Shown here piece after piece: positions 25,281 to 38,800 of a stretch of 64,000 nucleotides of DNA. The first letter of the stretch is position 1. Each line of letters starts with the position of its first letter. The position numbers were made by a program, and so were the translations under genes. The notes beneath the pieces are model-generated. The model ran no database searches, had not been told where the DNA came from, and was given only the letters and a program-made list of their open reading frames with translations. Location of the stretch: positions 62,001 through 126,000 of the forward strand of contig RCSZ01000014.1 of assembly GCA_014898425.1 (NCBI GenBank). The letters are read 5' to 3'. The stretch comes from Botryotinia globosa (lineage: Eukaryota > Ascomycota > Leotiomycetes > Helotiales > Sclerotiniaceae).

Positions 25281-25351
<71 letters not shown>
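25281..25351. repeat. (CTTG)n microsatellite
   Basis: About 17 perfect tetranucleotide copies. The minus-strand frame across it is a K-Q-A-S repeat peptide with no other coding signal. Confidence 0.95.
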
Positions 25352-25826
25352 TGACTTTCGCTCCTTGGTTGATTTGACTGACTTGACTTGACAGGTGGAG
25401 TGAGAAACTTTAGATGAAATGTTCCAGAATACTCTCTCTACACATTCTACGCATTCTCCGATCGAGATACCATAAACGAGGATTGTGAAAAACAACAAGG
25501 ATTACCTGCGTCTTGTCTGTACAAAGTATATCTATCTTTCGTGAAGAAATGTAATATGTTATGTGGTATACGAACGATAACGTCGATTTGACATGATCGA
25601 TATGAGGATCTGCGGTTCTGGGGATGAGGGAAGGAAGGGATTTGGAGGGATCAGAGAGGGGAGAGAGGCTACTTTTGGAAGCGGATATTTGCCTTGGGAA
25701 TTGAAATTGGGATATGCGGGTTGGGGAATTGGGAATGAGAGGTTGTTATATTGAGAGTTAATTATTGTATATATATATAAATATTCAACTTTTGAGGTAT
25801 TTAAAATTTAGGTATTTAGATATCTA

Positions 25827-26225
25827 GATTAGGAATGAGCGAATTACATAATCTTAAGATTGATTATATAAATCTATATTATAACGCTTTTTGAATATAA
25901 TAAAATATTATATTAAGCTTATTCATATATTTTTCGAACCCATTAAATTAATAGAATAAATAAAAGTAAATCATTTTTGAAAAAAGTTTTTGAAAAATTC
26001 TAATTTTCAATTTAATATATAATTAGATTTTAAGAATTAAATACTCATTATATAATTTATATACTAATTATCTCCTTTTTAGAATGATTTCAAATTAACC
26101 TTTTATAAAAAAAATTGTAGGATTTTAGGATTCATTATATATAATACAATTTGATTAATATTATATATTATATTTAAGTGTCGAATATGCGATATTATAT
26201 ATTATCAGAAATCCCAACCCTAACC
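25827..26225. mobile_element. 399-bp AT-rich element with TA target duplication
   Basis: The left end GATTAGGAATGAG and the reverse complement of the right end GGTTAGGGTTGGG match over 13 bp, with three G/A differences and one A/T difference. TA flanks both sides (25825-25826, 26226-26227). The interior is very AT-rich, unlike the surrounding gene-free region. It fits a RIP-altered mariner-type miniature element. The short inverted ends leave room for chance. Confidence 0.45.
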
Positions 26226-29200
26226 TAGATAGATAGGGAATGTAAAAGCTGCTGACATTATAAATACAATATCTCTCGTGCGCAAGGGATTTTCAACACC
26301 AAAGTTTAAAAACATTACTTGAATTGCGAAAATCACTGGAATCTAAGTTGGTCCTCTTTTTTCTTCTGGGGTTTCATAATCATTATTATCGTGAAATGAG
26401 AATTCTTGGTCGATGATCTTATTTCATGGTTGGCTTGGAGCTAATCTTCATTTGATGTGGTTATTTATAGATGAATGGGTTTCGATAATCACGATCATGA
26501 TCATGATGATGTATATATGTATGTAGTGGTGACGGTGGGTCGATGTAGAAGGGAAAGGGTTCTAGAGAATTTTCTCGTAGTTGGGAAGGTGATCGAGGAT
26601 GATGTTGAGATTGTATCTTACTTTGAACGTGGTTCGATAGTATTGATTAGTATGTGGTGGATTTATCGTAGTAAGCTGCGAGATGTGATGATGGATTTTG
26701 AGTCGTTGGGTGTCAGATTTGCACATGTCTTGTCCTGCATGTTGATGAGAGATTATACATTTCGGAGGAGATAGCATGACTGCTGAATCATATCTACGGA
26801 TTCTAGATCGTCGGATGCAGGTGTTTGGATGGTTGGGTCTAGAGATGTCTCACTATATCATGGATGTAGATGGACGGACATTTCTTCAACATACCATACT
26901 ACCATCTCCATGGGGATTCCGAGCACAGTATTCCAAATACCTCGCGCTGGGGACGTAATTCAGTCAATGTCGTCGTAAACCCAGGATTGAAAGTGGGAAA
27001 AAAGCAAGTTCTGCCTTACCAAAGTCTATGGAATGTCTTTGATGGGTCTGGTCTGTGACTTATGCTATTACATGAAGGAAGTTTTATCTTGTCACTCGAA
27101 GTTCTCGAATGGTGCTACTATTTTTTACGTTCATCTTTTCGTGCACAGAATTGCTAATTCGAAGTCGAGTGAGTATCAGTAATGAAGAATATATTCACCA
27201 TCTGCTATCCCTCCAGCGGCATTGGTAGTGATGTTATGATGTTGGCTTCCCAGCATGTGGTGCATGGTTGGTTCTTATCTGGGCACGATGTCAGAAAATG
27301 AAAAGATGGGTGCAGATTTTATACCTGAGACTTGACTCAGGGGGAAAATCGAAGAATGACGGGGTAGGAAGAGTGTATTTGGTTCTCTGGAGTTGACAAG
27401 GCGGAGTACTGTTTTTTCTCTGCTTGAATTTCCGCATGTATTGCGTCCTTGGTGGTGTATATAAATCGCTCCCATTTCGTTCTCGAAAATCAGATAAATA
27501 CAAAAAGTTTCCCATCTCAAGTGGCAGGCGACACCAATCACTTGTTTTATATATGATCAGCAGCGATAAAGACGACAAGTCGATCGGATTCTACATCACA
27601 TTTCTCGTGAGATGATTCCACATTATCCATTCTTCCGATGGGGATGTCGTAATGTTGTCGTTCTCAGACCGTGATGGTTGTAGACATATATTTTCCCTCT
27701 AGTAATGAATAGAAACTATTATTTCCATTGCCATTGTCATTTCCATTACCTAGTGATTTGCAATTATATACATCCCTCTTTCCATTGCTAGTAGCTGGTA
27801 GTTGAACCTCGCCCACATCATTACTTCGACCCTTCCTCAAGTTCTATACTTTGATCAAGAACTCGTTCGATCCTTCAATTCCTTCTTAGGACAGGGAAGT
27901 GGTATGCACACCTGTATACTTTGTATAGAATGATTTCTAGCCTACAGATGGTTTTTATAGAGTGTTTGCGAACAATTCGAAGCCCAGCCCCCACCTGTTT
28001 TCAAGGCATCTCATCTCAACTCTTTGAGTTCCTTCCTGTATACTTCAGACCCCGCAAATTTGTGGCATCTCCACAGGAATGATTCGGAGCCTCAATGTGG
28101 GGATATAAAACCACCGATGCAGCCATGAGAAGAGAGTAGATACAGAGTATAGACATGATACCATACAAGAACTAGATGGCGGTAGTTCATATCTTTATCT
28201 ATACCCTCATGGGCAGGTCCAGGAGGTCGGGGGGTTTTACTTTTTGTCATATTGAGCAGTTGGGTTTGATTACAGACTGGTGTCGATGAGTTCGATATTC
28301 TTAGTACTGTGAATACTGTCGATACTGTTGTTGGTGCTCTCAATATTGCTACTGATAGGCTAATTGGCGTTTTTCATGATTGTGAACTTATGATTCTATA
28401 ATCGCATTTTCCAAATACCCCTATTCTTCAACCTCAAAATAACCCCTCTGAAAAAAAGTTATGCAAGTGAAGAGTGAGCACTATTGCAGTACTATCGAGC
28501 AAAGACAGCTACTTATCCGCTCCCATACTTGTCTCGCGATCTGTGTCGGCTCTTGGAGAGCTACGATAAACATTTTACGACTCTTAAATACTTGATCCTG
28601 ACGTAGTAAATGATTGAGAATAAAGAACAGAAGACGCTATCTCCATTCCACTTCTAGTTACTTTATGAGTTGCGGAGATGGGAATATTGACCATGGATTC
28701 CAAGCAGTTCCTACCTCGACCAGGAGAAAAGAAACAGTTCAACATGTATATAAGTCTCAAGTTTCAACAGCACGCACCTGCTCTGAAAAATGCACACAAA
28801 GAAAGTGCGCCGTTCTTGAAGAATTGCAAGGACAGCAAATTTGCCGGGCACCTTTACCCCAGACATGAAACTGGAATAAATAGTAAATTTTCGCCCTCGC
28901 ACCAAACATAGCTGTACCATTTCACAATCTCATTCGTCTTCCCTACTGCCCTTCCCACAAAAACATCAGTATCATCGATCCGATTTTTGTTGTCGCTTAC
29001 ATTATAATATATGAATTGATGAGAAGAGATCATACTCTACACACCTACGCACATATGTCATCTACCCAAATATCATAGGCAATTCTTCAATCTAACAGTA
29101 TAAATACTCGGTGATACACTTACCCTCGGGAGCAATCTCTCTTGTCTCTGGGATATCTTTACTGATACAAACCCGACATCTTCGGTTCTTATATAGTAGA

Positions 29201-32200
29201 GTTTGAAGATGTGTGCAAGAGGAGCTGCTGAGTGGAACATCAAAAGACGGCTTGATAAGCGTTAAGCTAGGTACGTAGAGGGCAATAGTTGATGGGTTCG
29301 CGGGGTGATGCTACTCTGTTTATTTATCTTCCGCCTACCATCTGCTGATTGATACGTTCTCCTCAGCTTGAACATATTGGGAGTTTGGTGGGTATATAAA
29401 TCTCTTCAAATTCAATCTACAACTCCATAACACCCTTGCGTAACAAGAAGACATCGACGATGATCGAGTTGATCTCTGGGATTGAATGATGGATGAATTC
29501 CTTTCCGCGGGAATTGAGTTTGATTTCTGGTGTGCGGATTCATGTATGTAGGATATTAAGCGTTTAGTGGTGGATGTATTTATCGTTATCTTTGATTGTT
29601 TATTGTCACCACTTCTTAAGCATTATCATTTCCCATTAATTTCTTCATATTCTGAGGGAGGAGAGGAAATAAACAAGTAAAACTCGCTGGACCCGGTGGA
29701 AAATCCGAATACGGTGATTTTTGAGCGGATTATGTTGTATGGTAGGATGGAATGGAATGGAGTGGATCAAAATCCTTCCTGTGTGACGAACTTATGGGTT
29801 GTATGTGCTATGCATACTGGCAAACTGTGGAGTATTGGGTGGATATATAGTTGGATTTGATGCGGTGTGGAAGAGATACTGTTGCGTTGATAGGTATAGG
29901 TACTCTTGAGGTTAAGAGGGGAAATAGAATGAGGTATATTAATCCAAGAACAGATGTTTTTATATCAAAATACAGGAAATACACAATCCCCAAGACCAAT
30001 TCAGGATTTTTTTGTATGAACTGGGTTTTGGTAAGAGTCTTAACAAGTATTAAGACTGTTGCGAGTAGTTAAGAATTTTCTAAACTCGGAACTTGGGGAA
30101 TAAGCGAAGGTTTATTGGGTGAGAATCCTCGTTGTCATTGGCATTCTTCCTGTTATCATACTTGTCAAGTGCTCTAATCTTTTGTTTGTTCTGTTATCTT
30201 TCCCTAAACTTATTCTTACCGTAGTTTCGATGAGATGTTGATTTCGACAAGTTAGCTGATTCTTTCATGCAAAATGCTGCCAGTACGGAGTGTTATAGAA
30301 TAGATCTACGGATACGGATACTAGGCTTTCAGACTAACTCTATGATAGCTTGATAGGTATTTTCTTGCTTTTTTTGATTCAGAAAGATTGGAATATCGAG
30401 AGTTTTATATACTCTTACCGGAACGATAATCGAAACAACAATCGCTTGGACTCTTGGGTAGTGAATCTATGACTACATCCGAATATGCCATCTAGCTACA
30501 CCTCATATATCCACATGTTTCTATCTTCGCTCCCGTGCCCCATACAATCCTCATAGATAATTAAACAAGCGAAATTTCTATGCACTGTATATAAAGAGGT
30601 GTCCAAACCCACAGAGTCTTTATAGAGAAACAAACAGTATTCATACTCGAGACATGTGGTAAACGCGGCATTGATTAATACACCAAGTTTCCTACCACGA
30701 CTTCAAAGTTCAAAACTGAAGTTTTCAATCGGAGTAGGAGAGGTAGTGGTCAGTATTGTTATCGACTGAAACTTCTCGTTGCCACTACGGCAATTTTTGT
30801 AATCTGTAGATAAATAGATGCTCATCAACATCCGGTAAAAAACACGAGAGAATGATGAGCCATGATGTATCACGGATTGAGAATTCTATCTGATGAATCA
30901 TCAACTTCATTTTCGTAAAGCTGTAAGTCTATATACCACTTAGAACGTATGGCCAAAATTCTTTATTTACCTTTCCCGATACCCGTCAAAACACGAAAGT
31001 CAGATCTTTATATACCACTAAATTCCGAAATGACCTCCGCTTGAGAGATTTCACAAGTTGAGGGAACACCTCTGAGCTCGAGGAATCTGTCAGTTTATCA
31101 GCGATACTGGAGAAGGTGCTTGATTAGTTGTTATGTCAAAATTTTACCCTGCATGTTGGAAACTTGAGTATATAAACCACCTCTCATGAAATTAAAGTAG
31201 CAAAGGTACCAAACTTAAATGGGTAGACTCACAGGAGACTGCGAGGCCCGCAGAATCTATAGATCAAAAGATTCCTCACTTCAGATACTGAGTATAAACA
31301 AGTTTTACACTCCAAGATTAGTATCCCGTATACCACAGATATCTGATCACCAATTCTTCCGCTACCATCATATCAAAAACCTCGCTGTCAGGGAATCACT
31401 ATCATTTATCATATATTTCTCTCACTCATGTCTCTCATCTCGATCTTGTCACCCTCCCCCCAAGTCTTCATAATTCCCACACAAAGCACCGTTCTCCAGA
31501 AAATTGGCACCCACTGCCTATTGCAGATTACGTAGAAGGAACGGAAAAATTGATAGTTTTTGATCGAGAACGCTTCCATGTATGGATTTCTATCACCAGA
31601 GAAATATGTGTTTATATAGCGTTCCGAGATGAAAAGATTGACGGGTCTCTTGATTTCAAGACTCGTTGCAGTTCCTGTGTCCTACCTCTATTTCTTCCTC
31701 GCTCGTCTGATCTCATCTAATCTCTCAGACGATAGAAACTCAAAGGAGTGCTGTTTAACCCTCTACAAATACTTTTCGAGAGATATCAACCCCTAATTAG
31801 CGAGAATTAATGACCATAGAAAGATGCAGCGAGAAGTCTTGATTACAGATTCTGGAAACGCTTTAAACGAAAAAAAGGGTATAATATCTCGGTGTGTGCT
31901 AGAGCTTGGGGAAAACAACGCTTGTTATTGTCATCAAATGCAAGTGCTGTGATTTTTTCTTTGTATGAATGACAATGGTGAGACCAATTTTCCTGTCATT
32001 TCTCTCTCCGGAGAATCTAAATCTCTTAGGATAGGTATAATCCCCCAATTTTCCCAACTATCGTTGTAATACCCTAATCACCATTCATCTCAGTGTATTT
32101 CCTCAACCGCCAACTCCAATACCAGCTCCCAACCTCCCAAACACAAATCCACATGAGTCCCCTCCACCCCTTATCCAAAAGCTTTGAACTCTTCAAAATC

Positions 32201-33387
32201 TGAAATCGAAGGTTACTTATATACTGGAAATTGAAATTTGGCATTACGCAAGCAATCACTTATTCATTTCACGCTTGCAACTGATCAAATGAGCGATGAA
32301 TATATTCAGCCTTTGACTTTCCCTTTCCATTTTCCTTTTCCTCCCCACAGAAATCCCTCTATTCATACATTCTTCATGGATATACCAAACAAAAGGCGAG
32401 AGGCGATGGGAGTATATAACCCCCCACCTCCCTCTCATCTCCCTCTTCTCCACTACAGATTCCTGCACAAACAAGCTCAAAGAGATCGCAGGACTAGCGA
32501 GAGAAAGGAAAAGGGAAATTCTTTTTGAAGACAAGGTCCATCAAATCTATCTGAGAAATCTTCACAGTTCGGGATCGGGAGAATCACGATGAATCTTCAG
32601 GGTTTATGATTTACGACGTTGACGGTGAATTTTTGCTGTGATGATGTGTGTGTAAATAGATATTGGTGATTGATGATTGGTAATAGCCATATCTGACATC
32701 TTTCTGTCAGGTTCTCATTAAGTGTTGTCTATTGTTATCATTATCGATAGATCTATTTATCTATTCCTAGGGTGTTGCGCGGCTCTGGAAGACACGACGT
32801 CTAGCCAGCGCTGGGAAGAAAATCAATGAATTGTGAGTTAGGAGTCGAGAGGAGGGAATGTGCAGTTGCTCGGGCATGAAACTGAAGCTACGAGTTTGTA
32901 GTTGGCGATGTGTTGGAAGAATTAAGGTTAGATTGGCATTTATACACAGATCTCCATGAACTTTTTCCATGGTGAAAATACATGCGAAGCTTATAGAGTA
33001 ACGTTCACGTTACATATAGTTATCCCCCATTGGATTGCTAATACGTGCAACGCAAATACGATGTATTGTAAACTAATGGTATCTTTAAAAAAAAACTCAA
33101 CGATTGTCTTTCTTTCTCGAAGATTTGAAACCAAAGAAAATTAACTTTCTGTCTGTCTGTTGATTGCCATTATCTGCACCCACCATCTTCCGTTAGGAAT
33201 CGTCTCCCATCTTATTGTCATCTTCCATCTCTCCTTTACCAGCCCTCATTGTCATTCATTCTCCCAGCCATAAAATTATCGCCTCCAAGCGAACTAAAGC
33301 AAAGAAACCTTTCAGAAATCCTCCCACCGATTCCCGACTCCCTCACCTAGTAGATACAACCACCACCAAGCGAACTCCACAACTCAT

Positions 33388-35874
33388 CTAAACAAGTTCT
33401 TTCTTCTGCCCACCCACATCAAGCCCACTACTAACACCTCTAGTATTCAATTCCTGCTCGACCCACACCTCATCCTCAAACTTGTAAAGCTGAGGCTCTG
33501 CCTCACCCTTTCTCCTCAAAATCCACTTCCTAGCCCACCAAGGAAATTGCTGTTGAATCTGAAACTTCGCATGAGTTCTCGTCGGTACCGCAAACACATA
33601 ATCCAATTCCTCCAGCGTTCTCTGTTTAGTTTCCGGGAGGAAAAAGAAAATCAGTGCGAATGCGACGAGATTTAGTCCGGCGTAGAAGCCGAATACACCC
33701 TGTGGTTTCATAGCGGCTAGCATGCGAGGAAGAGTAAGTGAGAGGATGGAAGCCCAGAAATTGTTGGTTGCGACGGCCCAGGACATACCGATTTCACGAT
33801 GGGATAAGGGGAAGACTTCGGCGGAATAGGTAAATGGGACGGGCCCTTCACCAGGGGAATAGGCAATATCGAAGAGGTAGATGAAGAAGGCTACCATGCC
33901 GATATGTGCTTTTGACGATTGAGGAATGAAGTAACAAAGACCTGCTGCGAGAAGAGTCCAAAACATTTGCGGGAATGTAAAAAGGAGAAGTGTGCGCCGA
34001 CCGAAAGTATCGATTGTCCAGACGGCGGGCCACGCAAAAATGAAATTGATCAGCCCGAAACCGAAAGAGGCAAGAAGTGCACCGATTAATGTTGCGCCTG
34101 CATTTTTGAAGATCGTGGAAGAGTAGAATGCAATGATGTTGACTAATTGATTAAATACGGGTTAGCGAGTCGTCGCATAAATTTTCCAGTTGAAGGGATG
34201 AAGGATAAAGACATACTTCCACACATCTGCTGCGCAATCATAACAATACCACTCGCCTGCGTTGCTCTCCTCAATCTTGGCACCGTAAACAACTCAATGA
34301 ACCTCGTGAACATATTTCCATTCTTCGCTAATCCACTCTGTTCCAACAAACGATCCTCATAATCCAATTGTGCCTGAATAGAATATAAATCCCTCGCAGC
34401 CTGCAATGGCGAATTCCTCAAACGCAATAGCGATCGATATGCTTTCGGTACATTTCCCTTCTTCAACAACCATCTCGGCGATTCGGGGCAGAAATATATT
34501 CCAATAACAAGAGGAATTGCAGGAACGAGCGCAGAACCAAATTGTAATCTCCATGCCAATGCGCCGGAATGCACAAACACGAGATTAGCACATGTACCGA
34601 GGAAAATACCAGCAGCGGTCCACACTTGCCAGGACATAACGAGACCACCACGGATACTGGTGGGAGAATTTTCGGCGGAAAACACGGGGACAGTTACTTC
34701 TTTGAGACCCATTCCAATACCAAGGAGGACACGACAGGCCATGAGTTGGCCATAGGTTTGGGAACAGCCCATGCCGATTGGAGCGATGAGGGAAAAGATT
34801 GCTGCAACGAAGATGGTACCACGACGGCCAATGTAGTGATTTACGGGGTCGGAAATCCATGCGGTACTGTGGAGTAATCTATCAGTTTTATCCGGAATAA
34901 ATGGAAAGTAGGAAGGTAAATGGAAAGAGTCTTGGCGATTTGCTTGCAGAGAGTATGTCATACTGCTAGCGAATTGTGATTGTATCTGAGATGCAAGAGA
35001 AGTCTCAACGAAAACCACTCACAAGAGACAGATAGCAATATAAGGCATCGCATTAATAGCACCAATAATCCACGCATTCTTTTCACAAGTCCCTTGAGCT
35101 TCACATGTAGGGCCTGTATCTGGGATACCTAAAGCCTCTCCAAAGGTAAGATTTGCGCCATTGGCACCTAATTTATTAGTCAATATTTCTCGACATTATG
35201 TATATTCTTGGGCAATCAACCTGTTTGATCCCACTATGCGATGAGGTCAGCATTATTCTAGCATGAGAATAACCCATAGGCCGCAAAAACGAAGGAACTC
35301 AGAAAAGACTACTTACACCCTGGATAGCAGCAGCAACAGAATTCAAAACAATAGTCATGTAAAGTTGTTTAGGATGTTTCCAACGATGCGTAACTTCCTC
35401 CTCCAAAACTCTTCGATCCTCATCATCAAGTTCAGTAATCTTATCCGCATGATGAGGACTTTGCGCAACAAGTGCTCCTTTGATTAAATTTGGGAGAATG
35501 TCAGTGAGATTGTGTTTATTTGCAAATGTTTTGACGTCGGCGATGAGTTGATGCTTGGGGATACCGATGAGAGGGTTTCGAATTCTGGGATCCGTTAGAG
35601 GGAAAGAGGAAAAACTAAGATGATGGAGAGTCCATACTCGCCAGTAGTGTTGGCGGATAGTTGAGTGAGGTCGATGCCTCCTTTACGGGGAACTTCTTTT
35701 TCTTGTGCTCCAACTTCATCTTTCTCGTAGGCGGGAGCTACCTCGCCAGTATTACCGGAGAGGTTGGTTGTCCCACTGTCAATAGCCTTGTCAGCAAACA
35801 TTGGAAAACCAGTCGCTCATGAATAAAAGTTACCTTTGATCGTGCTTATGGTGAGGACCCAAATCATCAGCCAT
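33388..35874 (-). CDS. MFS sugar/polyol transporter
   Basis: Seven exons (35874-35834, 35775-35638, 35584-35317, 35233-35221, 35167-35023, 34866-34217, 34142-33388) join in frame to 669 residues. All introns follow GT-AG and are 53-156 nt. Motifs of the sugar-porter branch of the major facilitator superfamily are visible: GRRGTIF after the second membrane segment, [11 protein letters not shown] before the central loop, [15 protein letters not shown] in the seventh segment, and [15 protein letters not shown] after the last. The hydrophilic N-terminus is long (about 125 residues), as in a clade often annotated as myo-inositol-like transporters. The substrate cannot be set from sequence alone. 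It should be a plasma-membrane H+ symporter with 12 segments. The fourth exon is only 13 nt and encodes WDQT plus one base; it sits in the conserved first-segment motif AIQGWDQTGANGAN, which supports it. Confidence 0.93.
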
Positions 35875-38800
35875 TTTGAATATTAGTCTCGAGTTTGGTC
35901 ACTTCAAACAACTTCTTTCTCACAGAAGATCGATATGTTTATATGAACTTTGTGGTCCCAATACCAAGACCGAGGACCGTTAGAATACAAGCAAGAATAT
36001 TGTCCAGCCAAGCCGGCGAGTGATCAACTTATCAAATTTTCAAAAACGAAAGTGCGAGTGAATCAGACGCGAACACCAGATTTAAAGGATGCCTGGATGG
36101 CAGACAGTACGTCCTGCACGAGCATGCACAAGGCCCTACAGATGATTCACCATTGCCAATGAAACGTCGGTGATGCCCGCACCTACACGAAGTATCATAC
36201 GCCTCAAATCTCCATAATCGTATATGAACCCTTCACAATGCATTTACAATTCGCTCCAGAGCTCAAGCTACCCCGCATTCGAATCCCTAAAGCTGACGCT
36301 CCAATCCAGTCAAATCCTAGACCTTACTGTGTAACCCCAGAAACAGAGTATCCCTTGGCTTCACTCGAAATCTTCGTGCATGCATGACTATCATATTTGT
36401 GGCGCGAATAACTTCATCTGATTTGATAACATTTTTTCGAAAATTGATAACGTGATCGTGTATCACCGGACTTTGTTGGTCGTATCAACATTTTGTGGTT
36501 ACATGGCCAAGTTACATTGATTAAGTGGCTTGCAAACTTTTGTAACGGATGTCAAAAAGGCTTAGAAAATGTCGTAAGAATGGTTACAACGAGAGCATCA
36601 ACACGTAAAAGATGGAGATCCTTGCTGAAAGGATATGCATATTGAAGGCATGAATAGAGAGATGATTTTTTCCGTCGGTGAAGGAACCACAGCTTATGGT
36701 TATACCAAGAAGATATTCCTAATCATCTGCAAATAATTAGTGAGCAAGACCAAAGACATGACCAGATAACCAATCACAAGTATACTATAATTTCCGTATG
36801 ACAATAAATCGAACGATATGTAAGGAATCAGAAACCTTATAGATCTTTTGAGACAATGATTCAAATTTCCATCTGCAAAATCTGCAAGGCACCGGTTGAA
36901 CTTTCCGAAGAGTTTGGCATCGCGCAATAAATGTCTCCATTCAGGTGGAATACTCGTTCAGACCGATTAATAATGGGGGCAAGCCCCCAAACCCCCCTAG
37001 CTCGATACGCTCGAGATGTTAATAAAATTGCTAGAGATTGAAGGTATACATGCTTTTTTCGAGTATTCTGCCTCCACGGTAGTGGCCCCCGGAAGGCCAG
37101 CGGAGCGTCATTTATCAAGACCATAGTTATGAATGTTGGTGGATGTTTGAATCATCCATCTATTTGGGTAATTTATGCCAGAATACTAACGTACATCAAT
37201 GTAATTATATCAGGAAAAGGGTTCTCGCGCTTTATCCACCGTCCTACTTGAAGGTTCTAGAAAAGGCCAGAATAAGACGCATTTTAGTTCTTAATCCCAA
37301 ATCGATCCCAAAGGATCTGTTCAATCTACCAACGCTCCGTTAAGAACCACTCTCTATGTGAGAACATGTTCCTGCAGTTCCTAACAAACTACATCGTTGG
37401 AAAAGGCCAAAAGTCTGTATTTTACTGCTTCCAAGTTAACACACCCAATCTTGACGTGATATCTCGTTCGTCTAACCCTTCTTATCAAAATGCCATAAGT
37501 ATCTATTCAGATCTCTGCATCGACAGCCCACCCGAAATGGTCAAGTGAGCAAAGGATCTGCTCGATGTAGTTAGTTCATTTCCCCTAATCACAGAAAGAT
37601 GTGTACTTATCTCCTGCCCGGAGGGGTTGCCTCAATACTTTGGGCAGAAGTATGAGACAACCCAGGACTACCAACCATTAGGCCTGTCCTTAAACTCAAT
37701 TCCCAAATGCCCTGACCGTCGCCCACTCGAAAGTCCAAATCATGTACAATCAAAAAAGTATCGAGTCAGGCCCATTCAAGAATCCGACAAAGTAATCAAT
37801 GCTACCCATGATAGACAAGCACTAAGCTTTGACACCAACACGAGATGGGTCCCATCACAGACACTGAAGTACTTTTCATCAAAAAAAATGAGTGATCTGA
37901 AACTATCCCAATTTGGTGCAATGACTTTAGGACAGTCTATCATCACATTCCATCATTCGCGCTTTACAAACAAATCATTCCAGAACCAGCACCTTCATCA
38001 ACCCATTTATAATTGAAACCCTTTATGAAGGGATCATCTCGATTCGAAATCGTTTTAGCGGCGAGCGACATGAACGATCAAGTACCTCAGCGTTATTCGA
38101 AAACCCTCTCTCTGTTTGATAAGTATAGTCCACAAAGATAAGTTTTTGATTCCTCTGCAAGAGAGCAGGGCACAAACGGACAAAAGACATCAACAAAAGC
38201 CGTGATCATCTCTAACAGTTACGAAAGAGGAAAAGTGGTAACAAACATCCGAAAATGTTGTCCCAAAATACCGGCGTCTTCCATCACTCTAATGTATATT
38301 GTAGAGGAGAAAGTTGATGCGGTGATCGTAGTTACATTCAAATGAACGACAAAGCCTATGGTTGAATACCGCGGCAATGGTCTTGAGAAATGACTGCGTA
38401 CATAAATGTACGAAGCATTGAAATGAGAAAGGTTGGAGACAAGATTCACTCCCCGAAGGAGGTAGAATACAATGGAAACGGAGTAGCTTCACCATTATCA
38501 AACCACGTTGACTCATCTCTCTAGATGTCCACAACAAAAATATCGAGAAGCATTGACTTCCGGAGCATGGTAATACGATTTCTCCAAATGATAAAGCATT
38601 TGAAGGACAATTCTTTTTGTAATCTCCATTCTCAAGACCACCCACAAGCGTGAGTTTTTGATCAAGGGAATATATGGAAACATACAATCCGAACAGCCTG
38701 TTTGTAATCTTCAATAAATATTCTGCTCAGTCTTTGCCCCTTGGATATCTTCATCATGTAATCTTCGAGAGTGTATAGAGAAAACGAGACGATTCGTAGC

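Larger units (their letters stand above)
18159..33387. other. 15-kb gene-free region (5' side of the minus-strand gene)
   Basis: The open frames here are short, overlap on both strands and are often microsatellite translations. None resembles a known family. Apart from 25.75-26.23 kb the composition is not AT-degraded. The region holds a (GAT)n, a compound (GT)n, GA-rich and (CTTG)n microsatellites, a short tandem array near 22 kb, six exact TACGGAGTA sites between 19860 and 24440, and TATA-box-like sites between 27.4 and 32.5 kb. The first few hundred bases after 18158 are probably the leader and promoter of the gene at 16545-18158. Long non-coding transcripts or genes with very small exons are possible but not shown. 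Confidence 0.6.

Noticed and set aside
25277..25498. Minus-strand frame with K-Q-A-S repeats
   Set aside because: It is a translation of the (CTTG)n repeat; there is no start-side homology and no conserved neighbour sequence.
36265..36290. tRNA-like B-box (ATTCGAATCCC)
   Set aside because: No matching A-box, acceptor stem or anticodon arm at the right distance on either strand.
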